NCBI GenBank assembly: GCA_035079385.1
Contig: JAVHKY010000052.1
Location: 4,216,001 to 4,280,000, forward strand
Length of the DNA: 64,000 nt
Origin: Aspidiotus rigidus
Taxonomy: Eukaryota > Arthropoda > Insecta > Hemiptera > Diaspididae
Direction of reading: 5' to 3'
In this document: positions 34,801 to 44,604 of the stretch, piece by piece
Position numbering within the stretch: the first letter of the stretch is position 1
How the letters are laid out: each line of letters opens with the position of its first letter
Position numbers and translations under genes: made by a program
The notes under the pieces: generated by a model
What the model saw: only the letters and a program-made list of their open reading frames with translations
What the model was told of the DNA's origin: nothing
Databases searched by the model: none

Positions 34801-35004
34801 ATCCTTAGCTAGGGTTTCAGTCGACTTTTCGGTCTGCGCTTCTTCCATTTTACTACTCGAATCTGTGTCGGAAACGTACTTGCCCGTTTCTTCTTCGCTG
34901 TCCTCAAAGACGGGCACTAGCTGCTTGACGACGGCTGAGTAGTCGCTGGACAGGAGAAAGAACAGTACAATCAACAACAAGATCCGGACCAAATTAGCCT
35001 CCAT
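21880..35004 (-). CDS. Small secreted protein with four cysteines, three exons
   Basis: Three minus-strand exons join with matching phases: 35004-34794 (70 codons plus one base, donor GTAAGT), 25309-25171 (acceptor AAATGTAG, donor GTAACA) and 22051-21880 (acceptor CATTTTCAG, stop TAG at 21880-21882). The product is 173 residues. Residues 1-24 form a clear signal peptide (MEANLVRILLLIVLFFLLSS), 33-70 are acidic and low complexity, and 72-117 contain a helix-like block with Cys88 and Cys94 (NSCLPKLICEL). The last exon carries YHFAAHMGQLISG with Cys149 and Cys156 (GCHNFYPDC). Two cysteine pairs suggest disulfides in the secreted product. The pattern resembles uncharacterised small secreted proteins of insects, but I cannot name a family or function. 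Intron 1 (25310-34793) and intron 2 (22052-25170) contain transposons and repeats only. Confidence 0.75.
22300..22400. repeat. Fragment of the AACAGGTTCCCTG repeat family
   Basis: It contains AAAAAACGACGGCTTCC, GGAACGTATGGAACCTGTTC, GAGTCAAATTGGTTTTGGTA and AGAATTCAAGG, matching 16110-16210. It lies within intron 2 of the secreted-protein gene. Confidence 0.6.
23302..23722 (+). mobile_element. Non-autonomous hAT element (421 bp) with transposase tail
   Basis: Imperfect terminal inverted repeats (CAGTAGTTTCCAACCGG at the left, reverse of GGTTGAAAACCACTG at the right) are flanked by an exact 8-bp duplication CAATAGAC (23294-23301 and 23723-23730), diagnostic of the hAT superfamily. It is inserted in intron 2 of the secreted-protein gene. 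Confidence 0.92.
23363..23630 (+). pseudogene. hAT transposase C-terminal dimerisation fragment
   Basis: The frame from 23363 encodes the conserved hAT C-terminal block: FTILLPFSTSYLCEQGFSAL, then KSKMRERLLSV. After a frame change it continues as PRIDEICKKSQAQIFSS. This block mediates dimerisation in hAT transposases and is typical of the ZBED/Buster-Charlie branch. The zinc finger and the catalytic DDE part are absent, so it is a relic carried by the 421-bp element. Confidence 0.85.
24290..24640. repeat. Diverged 45-bp-unit repeats
   Basis: It contains successive units of the type AGCTATATATAATATGATGG ... GGACTTGGAAAAATTT..(G/C)ATCTC between about 24490 and 24630. They are preceded by GTACGTACGGACG-type sequence. 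Intron 2 of the secreted-protein gene. Confidence 0.5.
25585..25990. mobile_element. Copy of the AACAGGTTCCCTG / 45-bp-unit repeat family
   Basis: Two 45-bp units (GATATGATAGGAGGGGACTT ...) are followed by AGGCTTATAGTAGGTCTAGG, a (TTTA)n tract at about 25844-25877, and TTTTTTTGTCCGCGGAACTCC. The order is as in the 37.6 kb and 39.7 kb copies. It lies in intron 1, just upstream of exon 2 of the secreted-protein gene. Confidence 0.6.
26690..27245. repeat. Several repeat fragments
   Basis: 26690-26750 matches the terminus of the 3541-5713 element (GTTAATTAAATTTGCGACTC). 26880-27010 matches the TTTGTCCGCGGAACTCC body, and 27175-27240 matches 3725-3800 (GGGGGAGGGGGCA ... AGATCAC). It is a mosaic of old insertions in intron 1. 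Confidence 0.5.
27700..28575 (+). pseudogene. Non-LTR retrotransposon reverse transcriptase fragment
   Basis: Three frames together give the ordered blocks of a LINE-type RT. A lysine- and arginine-rich upstream linker (27708-28028) is followed by a broken block with NGKAVGSNEMH (about 28085-28130) and FFNKIY. From about 28200 the frame reads IPANWLKSVFIGLVKKS, DYRTISLLSHVLKLFLKVI, QQFGFKEGYGRREALCAI and DYKNAFHCVQHKSMI. These correspond to RT motifs up to the first catalytic aspartate region; the YADD block is absent. Frame changes and truncation make it dead. It resembles the RTE/Jockey-like endonuclease-RT elements of insects. It lies in intron 1 of the minus-strand secreted-protein gene, in opposite orientation. 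Confidence 0.8.
28575..29105. repeat. Short direct repeats of unknown origin
   Basis: The phrase GAGTGGAGCAAGTGAGACTCTTAGAG and following CAGCTTAGAATACAGTATA at 28848-28905 echo GAGCGAGTGAGTCCCTTAGAG and CAGCC...AGTGACC at 28563-28630. Related sequence (AGCTAGTCAGTTTAACCTAC) occurs near 34080. No coding content. Confidence 0.4.
29112..29394. mobile_element. PIF/Harbinger-like MITE (283 bp)
   Basis: Terminal inverted repeats begin GGGCGAGTTTTT at the left and GGGCGGATTTTT at the right on the reverse strand, flanked by TTA on both sides (29109-29111 and 29395-29397). A 3-bp TTA duplication with GGGC-type ends is the hallmark of PIF/Harbinger MITEs. There is no coding capacity. Intron 1 of the secreted-protein gene. 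Confidence 0.7.
31180..31447. repeat. 45-bp-unit repeat fragments interrupted by the mariner-like MITE
   Basis: It contains GAACTCTATATGATAGA, GTGCTATATATGACAGG and AGCTATATTTTTTAAG units, each followed by GGACTTGGAA-type sequence. The array resumes directly at 32035-32085 (TATATATGACAGGAAGGGGA), so the MITE landed inside the array. Confidence 0.55.
31448..32032. mobile_element. Mariner-like MITE with about 150-bp inverted repeats
   Basis: The sequence from 31448 (CAGTGTGGTGCATGAGAAGT) onward for about 150 bp is repeated in inverted orientation ending at 32032, with a few mismatches. TA flanks both ends (31446-31447, 32033-32034). The core of about 290 bp has no transposase. The TA duplication and CAGTG start fit the Tc1/mariner superfamily. 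It lies in intron 1 of the secreted-protein gene, between 45-bp-unit repeat fragments. Confidence 0.85.
33100..33400. repeat. GTGGCGAAAATGTTTTACC short tandem repeat and small hairpin
   Basis: Three copies of GTGGCGAAAATGTTTTACC-like sequence lie at about 33130-33190. Inverted copies of ACGATATTGGAAC (about 33318-33330) and GTTCCAATATCGT (about 33375-33387) flank a segment with CTCGCTTTGCTCG and TGCGCTCG. It is likely a mobile-element terminus of undetermined class. Confidence 0.4.
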
Positions 35005-37540
35005 GGATTGAGATTTCTGCCTGTCCAAACTGATGAGTATAGGAGGATTTCAGGTAGTCATTCAAGTATCCCCTGTTGATGGGATTTTCGCTACATTTTC
35101 GACTCTGATGCGGAATATCGATGAAATTCATTAGCACCACATCCGAAAGATGAAGAATACACTATAAACAGAACACTACGATTTGAGATAAGTACAGAAA
35201 GTGAAGTTAAAATTAATAAATGCGCAGGTATGTTGGGTTGGCGAATATACGCGTACTAGTAAAAATACTTGTAGCTTTAGGAGTCGAACAAACGAGTTCT
35301 TAGTGGCGGTGTTCCAGATTACATAACGTTAAGATTACGTCTGATACCCACTCCTACATCACGAAGTAGTGAAAGTGAACGGACTGGTCTCGCGGGTAAT
35401 TAAACATTGTTCGATTTTTTTTTTTTCTCTGCTCCTACGTTTATATTTATTTTTCTTGTCAGTATATAAGCACGTACTTGAGCAGACAAACGTACTCGCG
35501 TAGATGCGGATTTCACGATTACAAGGATACTGTTACGGACGATTACAATTTTTTAAATGGTCGAAGTATGTCTTCGCGATAGCTTTGACGAGTATTTTTG
35601 TGTATTTCTTTCGCACAGACGTTAATCTGCGGTTTGGTGGGCCGGTCAGCCGGTAGGAGGAGAAAGAGTAAAGGAACCATCCATCCTGGACATGGAATTT
35701 TCAAGGTGAATCGAAATTATTTCATCTATTTGTAATGACCAAGAGGTGCCTCTTGATATATAATATGAGAAATTGAAACTCTTGACCAAAGTGATGCTTA
35801 CTCGGTAGACGAGAATCGTACACGAAGAAAGTGCATTCATAGCAAGCTTTTACGTTTCAGTTCTCTTTTTTCCCCATAATGCTTTAGGTATTATGGAGTG
35901 TATAAACAAAATTTTTCACGTATCTATCAAATTTTGAAAGGTAAAAACTGTCATAACTTATGGATTTTATTGAATAAGTTTCGTCTTTTTTATGTCCATC
36001 ACTCATCTTAGTTGTTAAATTTCATCCATAAGTTGGCAAAAATCAAGAAAAATTTTTATAATTTTTTCAACGTGGGTCACGCGTGTGGTAATTTTTTTTA
36101 TAATACTTATTGTGTGAATTCAGGAGTTTGCTAATCCCGCACCCAGCCAGCGATATTTCTACCATGAAATAAAGTAAATTGGTAGTGTAGATTATCTTTT
36201 TCAGGTGTTTTTCTATCGCGTATGAAAGCAGTTCACCAGGGCAACATGAGTTGAAGAGACGAACAAAATCAAGTACGCCAAGTGTTCCTGTGTTCTCTAC
36301 AGCAGTGTGTGCAGCATATATTACTCTGGATTTAGCTTACCACCCTTTGATATCATTTAATTAGCAAATATTACGGCTTTACGGTTGCATTAATAGACAG
36401 CGAACGGTTCCCTCTCCGTCGCATCGTTTTACAAACGTCGCAGATTCACCATTCTTAATATGCGTCTGAAAATCGGTTTCTATTCGCTAATTTGTCTAAG
36501 CCGAGCCAATGTTTTCATAAGCTGTTTGTTCGTCACTTCTTCCTCTTGATGTTTATGTACGAATGACGCGAGGGAAAAAAAAGTATGTCATCTAATCCGG
36601 AAAAGCAGAGGCTGCAGTAGAGAAGTACCTCCAGCACGTGATTTACAAAGAGCACTAGTCAAACCAAATCGGATTTGGAAAAAAAAAAAAAATGATGGAG
36701 AGAGATTTGAATGCGAGGCTGCTCTTTTTCTAATATATTAAGTTCAATGTGAATGTGGACAATTTACCCTAATAACAAAGAATCGCGAGTTTCAAACTTT
36801 TCATCTTTGTTTTTATGTTTTTTTTCCGCATTTTTTTTTTTTTTTTTTCTTTTTTTTCATTTTTTCAGTCTCTTTACTAATACCCTGATTCGAGTGAATA
36901 TTATTTCACGTCCCATTATCTGAAAGAAAGGGCTGTCAGGCAGAGGAAAAACGTGAAGTACATCGTTAACACGAGTACAATAGCTTGATCTTCGATACAA
37001 CTTTTTATGGTTTTTAAAAAATTAAATATTTTCTACCAGGTAAAATTAGTTCATCTTATTCGTATTTCCTTTTACGCCCCTGATTTCAATTTCTTAAGGA
37101 TCATTGAGTGCCTTCCTTAGAATTCGACTTGTCGACTAGAAAATTTAATTCCCAAATATAATGCCGCCACAATTTCACGTTGTTGACAAACGAAATTATC
37201 ATGATTTACGTGAGCCAATTGTGAGTACCCCGCGTTGAAGAGAATGGATGTTGCTATGGAAAATGAGGAGCGTTTCTTTTTATTTGGTGTAACAGTTCTT
37301 TCATGTTCAATGATTGAAAAATTTTGACGGATTCTCCATTTATTGAAGGGGGAGGGGTGTTCGGGTGTTGATTACTGATAAAGACGAGTGAATGAAAATA
37401 ATGCTTAACAAGCTTTGAAAATGTGCTTGTTTTGAAAACGAAGCCATTTTGCTGTTGTTAACGAAAACGACTCAGTAATATGTAGTAGCCAAGAATTAAC
37501 GAAACGGGAAAAAGAGGTAGAGATGTTGTAGGAAAATACC
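35005..37540. other. 5' flank of the secreted-protein gene, no other gene
   Basis: The stretch contains the promoter region of the minus-strand gene starting at 35004; I cannot place the transcription start. T runs occur at about 35410 and 36830-36860. No other coding sequence is supported. Confidence 0.35.
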
Positions 37541-37589
37541 TCACCCGTCCGTTCAGATTTCCCTGTGTATATTTATATTATAGGCCTAT

Positions 37590-38040
37590 TTAGAGGCCTG
37601 TATTTATTTATTTACTAGCGGGGAACCCGCTATCCCTTTTGTTGGGGGTAATTTCAGTCGAGCGGTCCGAGGTTGATGCGTCACGGAGAGGGGAAGACTT
37701 GGAAAAATTTCGACTCTCGAGGGTATTATCATAGGAGGGACGAGGAGACGCAGAGAACCTGTTTTATGGAGTACTATGGTGTTGCAGATCAGGCTAATTG
37801 AAGGGACTAGGTCTTCCCTATTGGTATAAGGGTCTTGCGGGTTCCCCACTGCAAAGGCATCCTAACTTCTTTATAAGAGTTTTTGTCCGCGGAACTCCTC
37901 TGAAATCACCGAATGGATTTTAACAGGGAACTTGTTCTATGGGGGGCTTTTTGAAAATTTTGCCGTGCGCTGTCCAACAAAAAACTTGGAAAAATTTCGA
38001 CTCTCGAACCCCTTCCTATTTCTAAGTCTCCCTCCCATCA
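37590..38040. mobile_element. Copy of the AACAGGTTCCCTG / 45-bp-unit repeat family
   Basis: It contains GGGGAACCCGCTATCCC near the left edge and GCGGGTTCCCCACTGC at about 37837-37852 in inverted relation, one 45-bp unit, then TTTTTGTCCGCGGAACTCCTC and TTTTAACAGGGAACTTGTTC. These are followed by GCCGTGCGCTGTCCAAC and a further 45-bp unit. This copy shows the order of modules most clearly. Confidence 0.55.
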
Positions 38041-38042
38041 TG

Positions 38043-38045
<3 letters not shown>

Positions 38046-38116
<71 letters not shown>
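38046..38116. repeat. (TA)n microsatellite
   Basis: About 70 bases of uninterrupted TA dinucleotides. The open frames running through it are an artefact of the repeat. Confidence 0.95.
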
Positions 38117-38120
<4 letters not shown>

Positions 38121-38340
38121 AGAATCGAACTTCGTCTTTCTCGGCAACAGGTCTCTATTGATCCGAAGACCTTCGTCTTTCCTGCTACCGAGTCTCTATT
38201 GAACGATATCTCAACTACACGTACAAAACGTGAATTAAGTGACACTCGCTATCTCTATTCTAATCTCTTATAACAACTACGACTACCTATTCTGTCTGCG
38301 AGTGCCAGCGTGCAAGAATATGCAGCAGCATATTCTTACA
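38117..38340. mobile_element. Possible solo LTR (224 bp) inserted in (TA)n
   Basis: The segment begins TGTAAGAAT and ends ATTCTTACA, a 9-bp inverted terminal pair with TG..CA ends as in LTRs. TA repeats resume immediately on the far side (38341-38350), so it interrupts the microsatellite. The target duplication cannot be measured in a dinucleotide repeat. A very short TIR element is the alternative. Confidence 0.5.
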
Positions 38341-38350
38341 TATATATATA

Positions 38351-39640
38351 TGTAAATGCTAATAGAAATATCGTATCCAGAAATACTACAGTATAATTAT
38401 AATAGTGCTTAGGAATGTGTTATTCTTCATGTACCTCGTTGTATTTTCGAATTGAGAACATAAATTGTATATCCTCGAATGAAGCAACATCTCTTAATAA
38501 TCCTTTTTATCAGTAGTGGGATTACCTCCGCGCCAACACTCGAACCATAAGACAAAACGCCGCGAAGAAGAATCTGCAGAAACGTCAACGAAGAATCATC
38601 AACCAACAGTAACGAACCACCAACTTGTAGAACGCGACGCGACCAAAATAATGCAGGAAGGCAAGAGACGCCACGAGAGACACCTTGCGTCACTCCACCT
38701 GAACCAAATAGCCCGACAACCATAATGCCAATTCCATCGACGTCGCAAGCTGTTGTTCCGGTAACACCCCCTGAATCTCTCCTCCCGAGCGTTCGTGAAC
38801 AAATACCCATGTTTAATCCCGAAAGATCAAAAGTCAAAGAATGGATTAGGAGAGTCAACTCACTCGCCAATATCTACTCGTGGATGACCGAATAACCTTT
38901 GCACTGAGTCGGCTTTCAGGTGTAGCGAAAGACTGGTACTCTAATCTTACTGAAGTAGAACACATATGGGCTGAATGGTCGGATCTACTCGAGACATCGT
39001 TCGAAAGGAAAGTCAGCCTCCACGACAAATTAGCAGAAGTTCTTGAATTCACACACTTTCAGTACATGTACAAGAAACTCGCAATGCTCATGGTCCTTCC
39101 AATCAACTTCACTGATAGCCAACTTATTGAAATGATTTGTGGCGGCTTCCAGGACAACCTGCAAGCCCTAATAAAGACGCGGCGACCAAAGACCGTACCA
39201 AAGCCAGCGCAATACCTTCAACCACTAGATAAAACACAACAAATCGAAAACGTACTAGCCAATATTTCAGCAGAGTCACGACAAGTAAATGAATTTATTT
39301 TATCAGAATGACCGAATGGCTTTCCAATGACGAGGACGTCATTGTGAGTCCGAATGGCCGTAAATCATAATAGACAACTCCTCTCAGTCTAACTGTGTTA
39401 CAAGAAAATACATCGACTTTTTACAAGTTTCGAAATCGAAGGAGATTTCGTTGAAGAGTAACGTCGGGACGCCGTTGAATGTCAGTATAGCCGTGTAAAT
39501 GGAAATATCGCATCCGGAAATACTACAGTATAATTATAATAGTGCCTAGCAATGTGTTATTCTTCATGTACCTCGTTGTACTCTCGAACTCAGAACATAA
39601 ATTGTATATCCTCGAATGAAGCAACATCTCTTAATAACCA
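38351..39640 (+). mobile_element. Gag-only Ty3/gypsy-type LTR retrotransposon remnant
   Basis: Direct repeats of about 145-150 bp starting TGTAAATG (38351 and 39494) flank about 1 kb. They share AAATACTACAGTATAATTAT and CCTCGAATGAAGCAACATCTC; the right copy lacks six bases (CTAATA) near its start and carries several substitutions. The inner part encodes a gag-like polyprotein but no protease, RT or integrase. It is therefore either an internally deleted copy or a natural non-autonomous element. The exact 3' ends of the repeats are uncertain. Confidence 0.75.
38806..39311 (+). pseudogene. Retrotransposon gag (capsid) with a frameshift
   Basis: The first frame reads MFNPERSKVKEWIRRVNSLA and stops. 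The second frame, from about 38880, reads ITFALSRLSGVAKDWYSNL, then WAEWSDLLETSF and, after a degraded stretch, LIEMICGGFQDNLQALI. The pattern of an alternating hydrophobic block, A..WY and F....... matches the retrotransposon gag capsid domain of Ty3/gypsy elements. One base missing near 38882 accounts for the frame change. An upstream Q-, T- and E-rich stretch (38516-38725) would be the N-terminal linker. No zinc knuckle is visible. It is enclosed by direct repeats, supporting LTR-element origin. Confidence 0.7.
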
Positions 39641-39654
39641 TATTTATATATAGC

Positions 39655-40250
39655 TCGAGAGTCAAAATTCTTTTCAAGTCCCCCTCCTGTCATGTATAGC
39701 TCAGAGATCGGAATTTTTCCAAGTCCCACTCCTATCATATACAGCTCGATGGTCAAAATTCTTTCAAGTCCCCCTCCTATTGTACATAGCTCGAGAGTCG
39801 AGAAAAATTTAAACTCTCGAACTATATTATATTAGACTTATAGTAGGTCTAGACTTCCTTTATGCTAGCTCTATCTAGGTTTAGGCTCCTTAATACCAAA
39901 TCCCATATACTCATAAAACAGGTTCCCTACGTTCCTCGTTTAACTTCGTTAAAGAAGCCGTCGTTCTTCTGTAAGTTGACCATATTTTAGTGTTATAATC
40001 TGAAGATGTGCACCTGCAATTTTTTCAAGATTGGATAAGTAGTTCTCGAGAAATTTTCAATTTTTTGAAAAATTTCACACAATTATGAGTAGCTGCTTAC
40101 GTTACGTTACGAGAAGCGGATCCTATCCCTTTTAGATTTATCAATACGTTTATTTTCATGAAGAACCTGTTATTTTCTTATTTTTTATATTTTGTCAGCC
40201 TTTTTCTTTTTTTTTTTTTAAACCGGTCGTGTACCACACAAACATCATTC
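39655..40250. mobile_element. Copy of the AACAGGTTCCCTG / 45-bp-unit repeat family
   Basis: It contains four 45-bp units (39655-39830: GCTCGAGAGTC..AATT.TT..AAGTCCC.CTCCTAT), then ACTTATAGTAGGTCTAGAC, ACTCATAAAACAGGTTCCCT and TTCCTCGTTTAACTTCGTTA. The far end, with CTGCTTACGTTACG (40089-40103), matches 15990-16010 inverted. It begins just after the right LTR of the gag-only element. Confidence 0.65.
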
Positions 40251-43200
40251 TTTTTTTGCAAACTTGTAGCTACCTCTTTCAATTATTGCACTGTAGATAC
40301 AATAATATTTTTGTGTACTACACTATATATAGCTTAATCTACGCACTAAACTATTTTGCTCGTATAATATTCTGATATCCTAGCATTACCCTCCCTTCTT
40401 CGCCTGGTACAAGCTCAGTATAGACCCAGTATTTTGTATGTTAGGCTATCTCGCTGAACGAGCGGATAAGCCTAGTACAAGCCTCTATGACGTCATCAGA
40501 GGCTTAAAAATTCTTTACTTCGTACTCTCCCACTAATTTTCATTTTCATTTCAAAATAATACACGACTTGAATGAAGTGAATCAAACCCTGCTAACTCCG
40601 AATTCGTTCAATTCAGGAATAAATACCTGATGATATTTTTAATAGATGAATCAAGTCTCATTTTCCAGCAGCTGAGTGACTTCACTGTCTGGGGTGAAAG
40701 ACAATTATTCGTATAGAGTACTGATAAAATGACTCCCAACAATTTTTGAGTCTTTTCATTAATACTCCAGGCGTGCCCAACCTTTTCAGCTCGCGGGTCA
40801 CGCTATTATGCGATCTCACCCTTACAAACATTCAAAACAACTCTGTCTACTTTCCTATCTTCTCATCGGTTCTTAACGTAAGCCGTAGGTCAGACATACC
40901 TGATCTTTACTGATCTAAAAGAATTTGAAAAATTTTTCCAAATGCCTCTCTTTTTCTTGCTGGTACCATTTTTGCTTTTATACCTCGAATAATTTTTCTC
41001 TTCCACATAATTCTTTCAGAGTGTATCGAAAATTTTTCAGTCAATACTTCTACTCCTCTCGATTAGTTCTTAGTGATTGTTAAAAAATTTTCAAATGTTT
41101 ATGCCTTTTACTCTCTATCCTCTCCCTTTCTCTCATCATCTTAGAAATGATAAATCAGTACTTACTCGAGAATTACCAATTTGCGGAACAAATTTCATGA
41201 CGCAGAAAAGACGTATTGGATTTCCAGCTCCAAAAAATTTTCATCACCTTTACATTTTGAAAAACTTGAACATTACTTGAGCTGAACAGTAGAGTTGTAA
41301 TTAATAATATATAATTAATGCTATTATTACTCAAATGTTCCGAGAAATTCTGCTAGAACGTTAAAACCATCAATTAGGTAACAGCTTCGTCTCTTATGAG
41401 CTCATTCTTCAAAAGTGTGCAAGTATAATTGTTGATAATCTGTGACTATACTGCATCACCGAAGAGACCATGAGAGGAACGAATAAATATTCGGAGAAAA
41501 TGTAACTTTTTCGAAGCTACGTATCTGCCAAAAACATATTTGCTCGTAGAGAAGACGTAGTTTTGGGAACTCGGGACGGTTAATCATTGTCGAGGAGTGC
41601 TAAGTATCTCACGTAATTTTTTGCCAATGCCGACTGTCAACGAATGAGATTTCTCATAGAGTAATGCGGTGCAGGGTAGGACTTCGACCACACAGCGTTC
41701 TTATACGCGCCTTCATCTTCGGAATATTATTTGAATATTTAATGAAAACGTTTTTTAAGTACACTATACGTACGCTATTCCACGCGGAGAACGAGTAAAT
41801 TTAGGCGAGTGTCGGTGATTAATTGTTGAGTGTAAAGGGTTGAGAATTTAAATAAAACACGCTGAAACCGGAAAAAGACAAAACGGATTCACGCTCGTAG
41901 CATCTTGCGCGTTACGTGTGTTCGCACTGTATCATTGAGAAAGGGTCGATCTTTTGATACGAAATGTTTCTGACGGCATGCGCCACTTAGAAAAGTTTTC
42001 GCTAGTTGTACTCGGCGGTAAGGTCTTTTGTATCAAAGGTGTGCATCAAGTCGTAACGAATTAGGCGACGTATAGTACTTGAAAATGATGCGTACATCTC
42101 ATCCCATCGTCGTAAATTTTTTAATAATTTTGACGGAAGGCTTTATCATCTCTCTCTGTTTTCCACTCTCTTTGAGGAGATGATACAGATCGTCGGATTG
42201 CGGATGATAATCCGCACGCACGCAGTCGAGACATAAAATCTAATTTAATAAAAATGAATTAAGGTCAGTGTGGAGTAAGCGAGACAGTCGAACGGGAAGT
42301 GATCGCCCTCCTTTTCTCATTCTCGTCCCTTAACGACCTTATAGCGATTTTTCGCAAACAAAGCCAACACACGGTGCGAGTGTTCCTTCCTTAATTACAG
42401 ACGTTCCGTGCTCTGTACCTATGCACGCGTTTTTGTTGTTACGATGAAAGGAAGCAGATTGACCCCCCTTTTTTATTGTGACGGATCGTGAATTTTGCAT
42501 TCAACGAAAGAGACAAGTGGGTTTCGTAGTATAAACGTCGCCCTTGAAAAATACGCTAAATTTTGACTTTTCCGTCGGTGGTCTGCAGCAATATTTCACA
42601 TAATATTCTATGCGGCATGCTCCTCATCTTATGTACATTATATGTAGAAGCTTTATATTGCCGCGTGTAACCACATTTTCGTTCGCGCGATTTCAATAAA
42701 AATGAGAAGCTTCCGCAAATATCTGACGATTACGCAACGTTTTTGAATTAAACTGTCAAATAAATAAACGTCTTAATGGATAGTAAGCAGCAGAATATCA
42801 GAAACGCGTCATTCGAGACCGCATTTAGCATATAAAAGTGAACTGTATTTAAAATAGCACCGCACATTGTGTAGAGAAGGAGAAGAGATGCAGCGTCTAA
42901 AATATGCTATAGTTTTTGTAAATGGAAATTTGATTGTTGATTTTTGGATGCACGACGCGACGTTACGGGTTACCCTCGCTTTCTATTCGTAAACGATGAG
43001 TCGGCTGATATTCACACCTGCTGTGTTAATAAAATTGAGCGATACCCACAAATACAGTAGCCAAATTCAATGTAAACGAAGAGCTCTCCTGACAGACAGG
43101 ATTGCGGGGTAGCGTAAAATCATGACTTCCGCCATCACATATTATATATGCACATATTTATCTTCATCTCTATTCCTTCAATGCATTAAGTCTGTGAAAG

Positions 43201-43935
43201 AATATATATTGTACATTGTTTTGGTGATAGATGTACTGTAAATACCATCCGCGTCATTGAATAAGGAAGCAGAAATGAAAACAAAATGATGTGTAACTTG
43301 AGTGATTTATACATTCTACAGTGCAGTGACAATGTTTAGATTTTGAAAACTAAACGTTATATCTTGAAGAAAGTGCGAGTCCACCTCCCCGCCATGAATT
43401 CAACGATACAGATTAATATTATTTAGTTCATGACGGGTCAAATAGAACAGCAAGAATATTTCTTCTTTTACTTCATTCGTTTTTAGATAGTGAACAAAAG
43501 ATATGTACGTACTACAGCTTGTATTTTAATCGGATGATTAAAAGATTCTTTAATCCTGCATAAAAGCAAGCTGCTTCAACAGTCGTTCGAGCATAAATTA
43601 ACCAATGACGGGGTACCTATGTAAGATTCTTTGGTACACCAACAGGCGTGTTATCAATTACTGAAGTCCCGCCGTCAGAATCGTGTACCGCAAAATAACT
43701 TCAAAAAAATGAATATTGGTCTTGTACAATGAGGTATGATTTTTCACCGTTTGAAAATAATCTAATAGGCTAATGAGGATGGTGAGAAGTAGCCACTCAA
43801 AAGCCGGATTTACGAGTTTCAGAGAAGGAGCTGAGTATGAGTGTGTTGGCCTGTTGTACTTCGAGAAGAGAAATAGAGCGAAAAAAGTTATGATGTACAT
43901 TGGAAGCGCGTATAACAATTTCAATAAACCATGTC
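40250..43935. other. Largely unique sequence, no supported gene
   Basis: This is the longest stretch without a recognised repeat family. Base composition between 41500 and 43100 is even and CG is not depleted. No open frame carries a recognisable domain. A minus-strand frame at 43658-43945 has two hydrophobic stretches and could be an exon of a membrane protein, but I could not find splice sites that settle it. Regulatory DNA is possible. Confidence 0.3.
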
Positions 43936-43939
43936 GGCT

Positions 43940-44075
43940 CCCCAATTTTTTTCATTTTAACAGGGATCCTGTTTCATAGAAGGGTAATTTTAAGAAAAAT
44001 TATGAGCCCCGGGTACCGGGAGGCAAAACGTGGGACTTGGAAAAATTTCTACCTCTGGGCTACGTATGATAGAAG
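43940..44075. repeat. Left half of a 45-bp-unit repeat copy, split by the copia insertion
   Basis: TTTTAACAGGGATCCTGTTTC and GGGACTTGGAAAAATTTCTA belong to the repeat family. The unit ending GCTACGTATGATAGAAG continues after the copia element at 55348 as AGAAGGTGGACTTGGAAAAA, once the AGAAG duplication is allowed for. The insertion therefore fell in the middle of one unit. Confidence 0.8.
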
Positions 44076-44187
44076 TGAGAAGAAAGGTGGAAGCGTGGAA
44101 AATGACTACCTTACTGTAACGTTTATTTAGACACACTGATTAAAGCACATACTCGTACGAAGACTGATAAAGCACGATAACTCAACA
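44076..44187 (-). repeat. Copia 3' LTR
   Basis: 112 bp, short for copia. It differs from the 5' copy only at base 44097 or next to it (GTGGAAAATG here, GTGTAAAATG there). It ends at the AGAAG duplication. Confidence 0.97.
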
Positions 44188-44198
44188 CTCCCCCCGTG
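44188..44198 (-). other. Polypurine tract of the copia element
   Basis: On the minus strand CACGGGGGGAG directly precedes the 3' LTR, the position where the plus-strand primer forms during reverse transcription. Confidence 0.8.
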
Positions 44199-44604
44199 AT
44201 TTACAGGCTTTCATAAAATTTACATCAAATTAAAATTTACATGGTTATATACAATAAAAAACAACCTCTTAAAAGAAACACTCACGAAACACAAAACAAA
44301 CACGCACACTTACGCTACCATGGCCATGGTTTACAATCAGACATTTGGATCACAACAAGAAACATCACAATTTAATCACACAAGAGAAAAAAAAACAATA
44401 CAATACACATAGACAAAGGTGCTTAAAACAAAACTTACGGGAGTTCGAACTAGTAGGCCTACATTTATAACATAAGATAACGAACAAGAGCAAACAAGGT
44501 AAAAAATTTCATCCTAGATGATAAAACATGCAAACGATTTCAAACAAAAAAATATTATTATTCATTATTGATAAGTATACGATTTTTTTTTCAGCTTTCC
44601 AACA

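Noticed and set aside
37604..37849. Minus-strand open frame of 81 codons
   Set aside because: It lies wholly inside a copy of the non-coding repeat family.
37932..38273. Open frames of over 100 codons on both strands
   Set aside because: They run through the (TA)n tract and encode only Tyr-Ile repeats.
43658..43945. Minus-strand frame of 95 codons with hydrophobic stretches
   Set aside because: It could be a membrane-protein exon, but its upstream edge runs into repeat-family sequence and no clear splice sites frame it.
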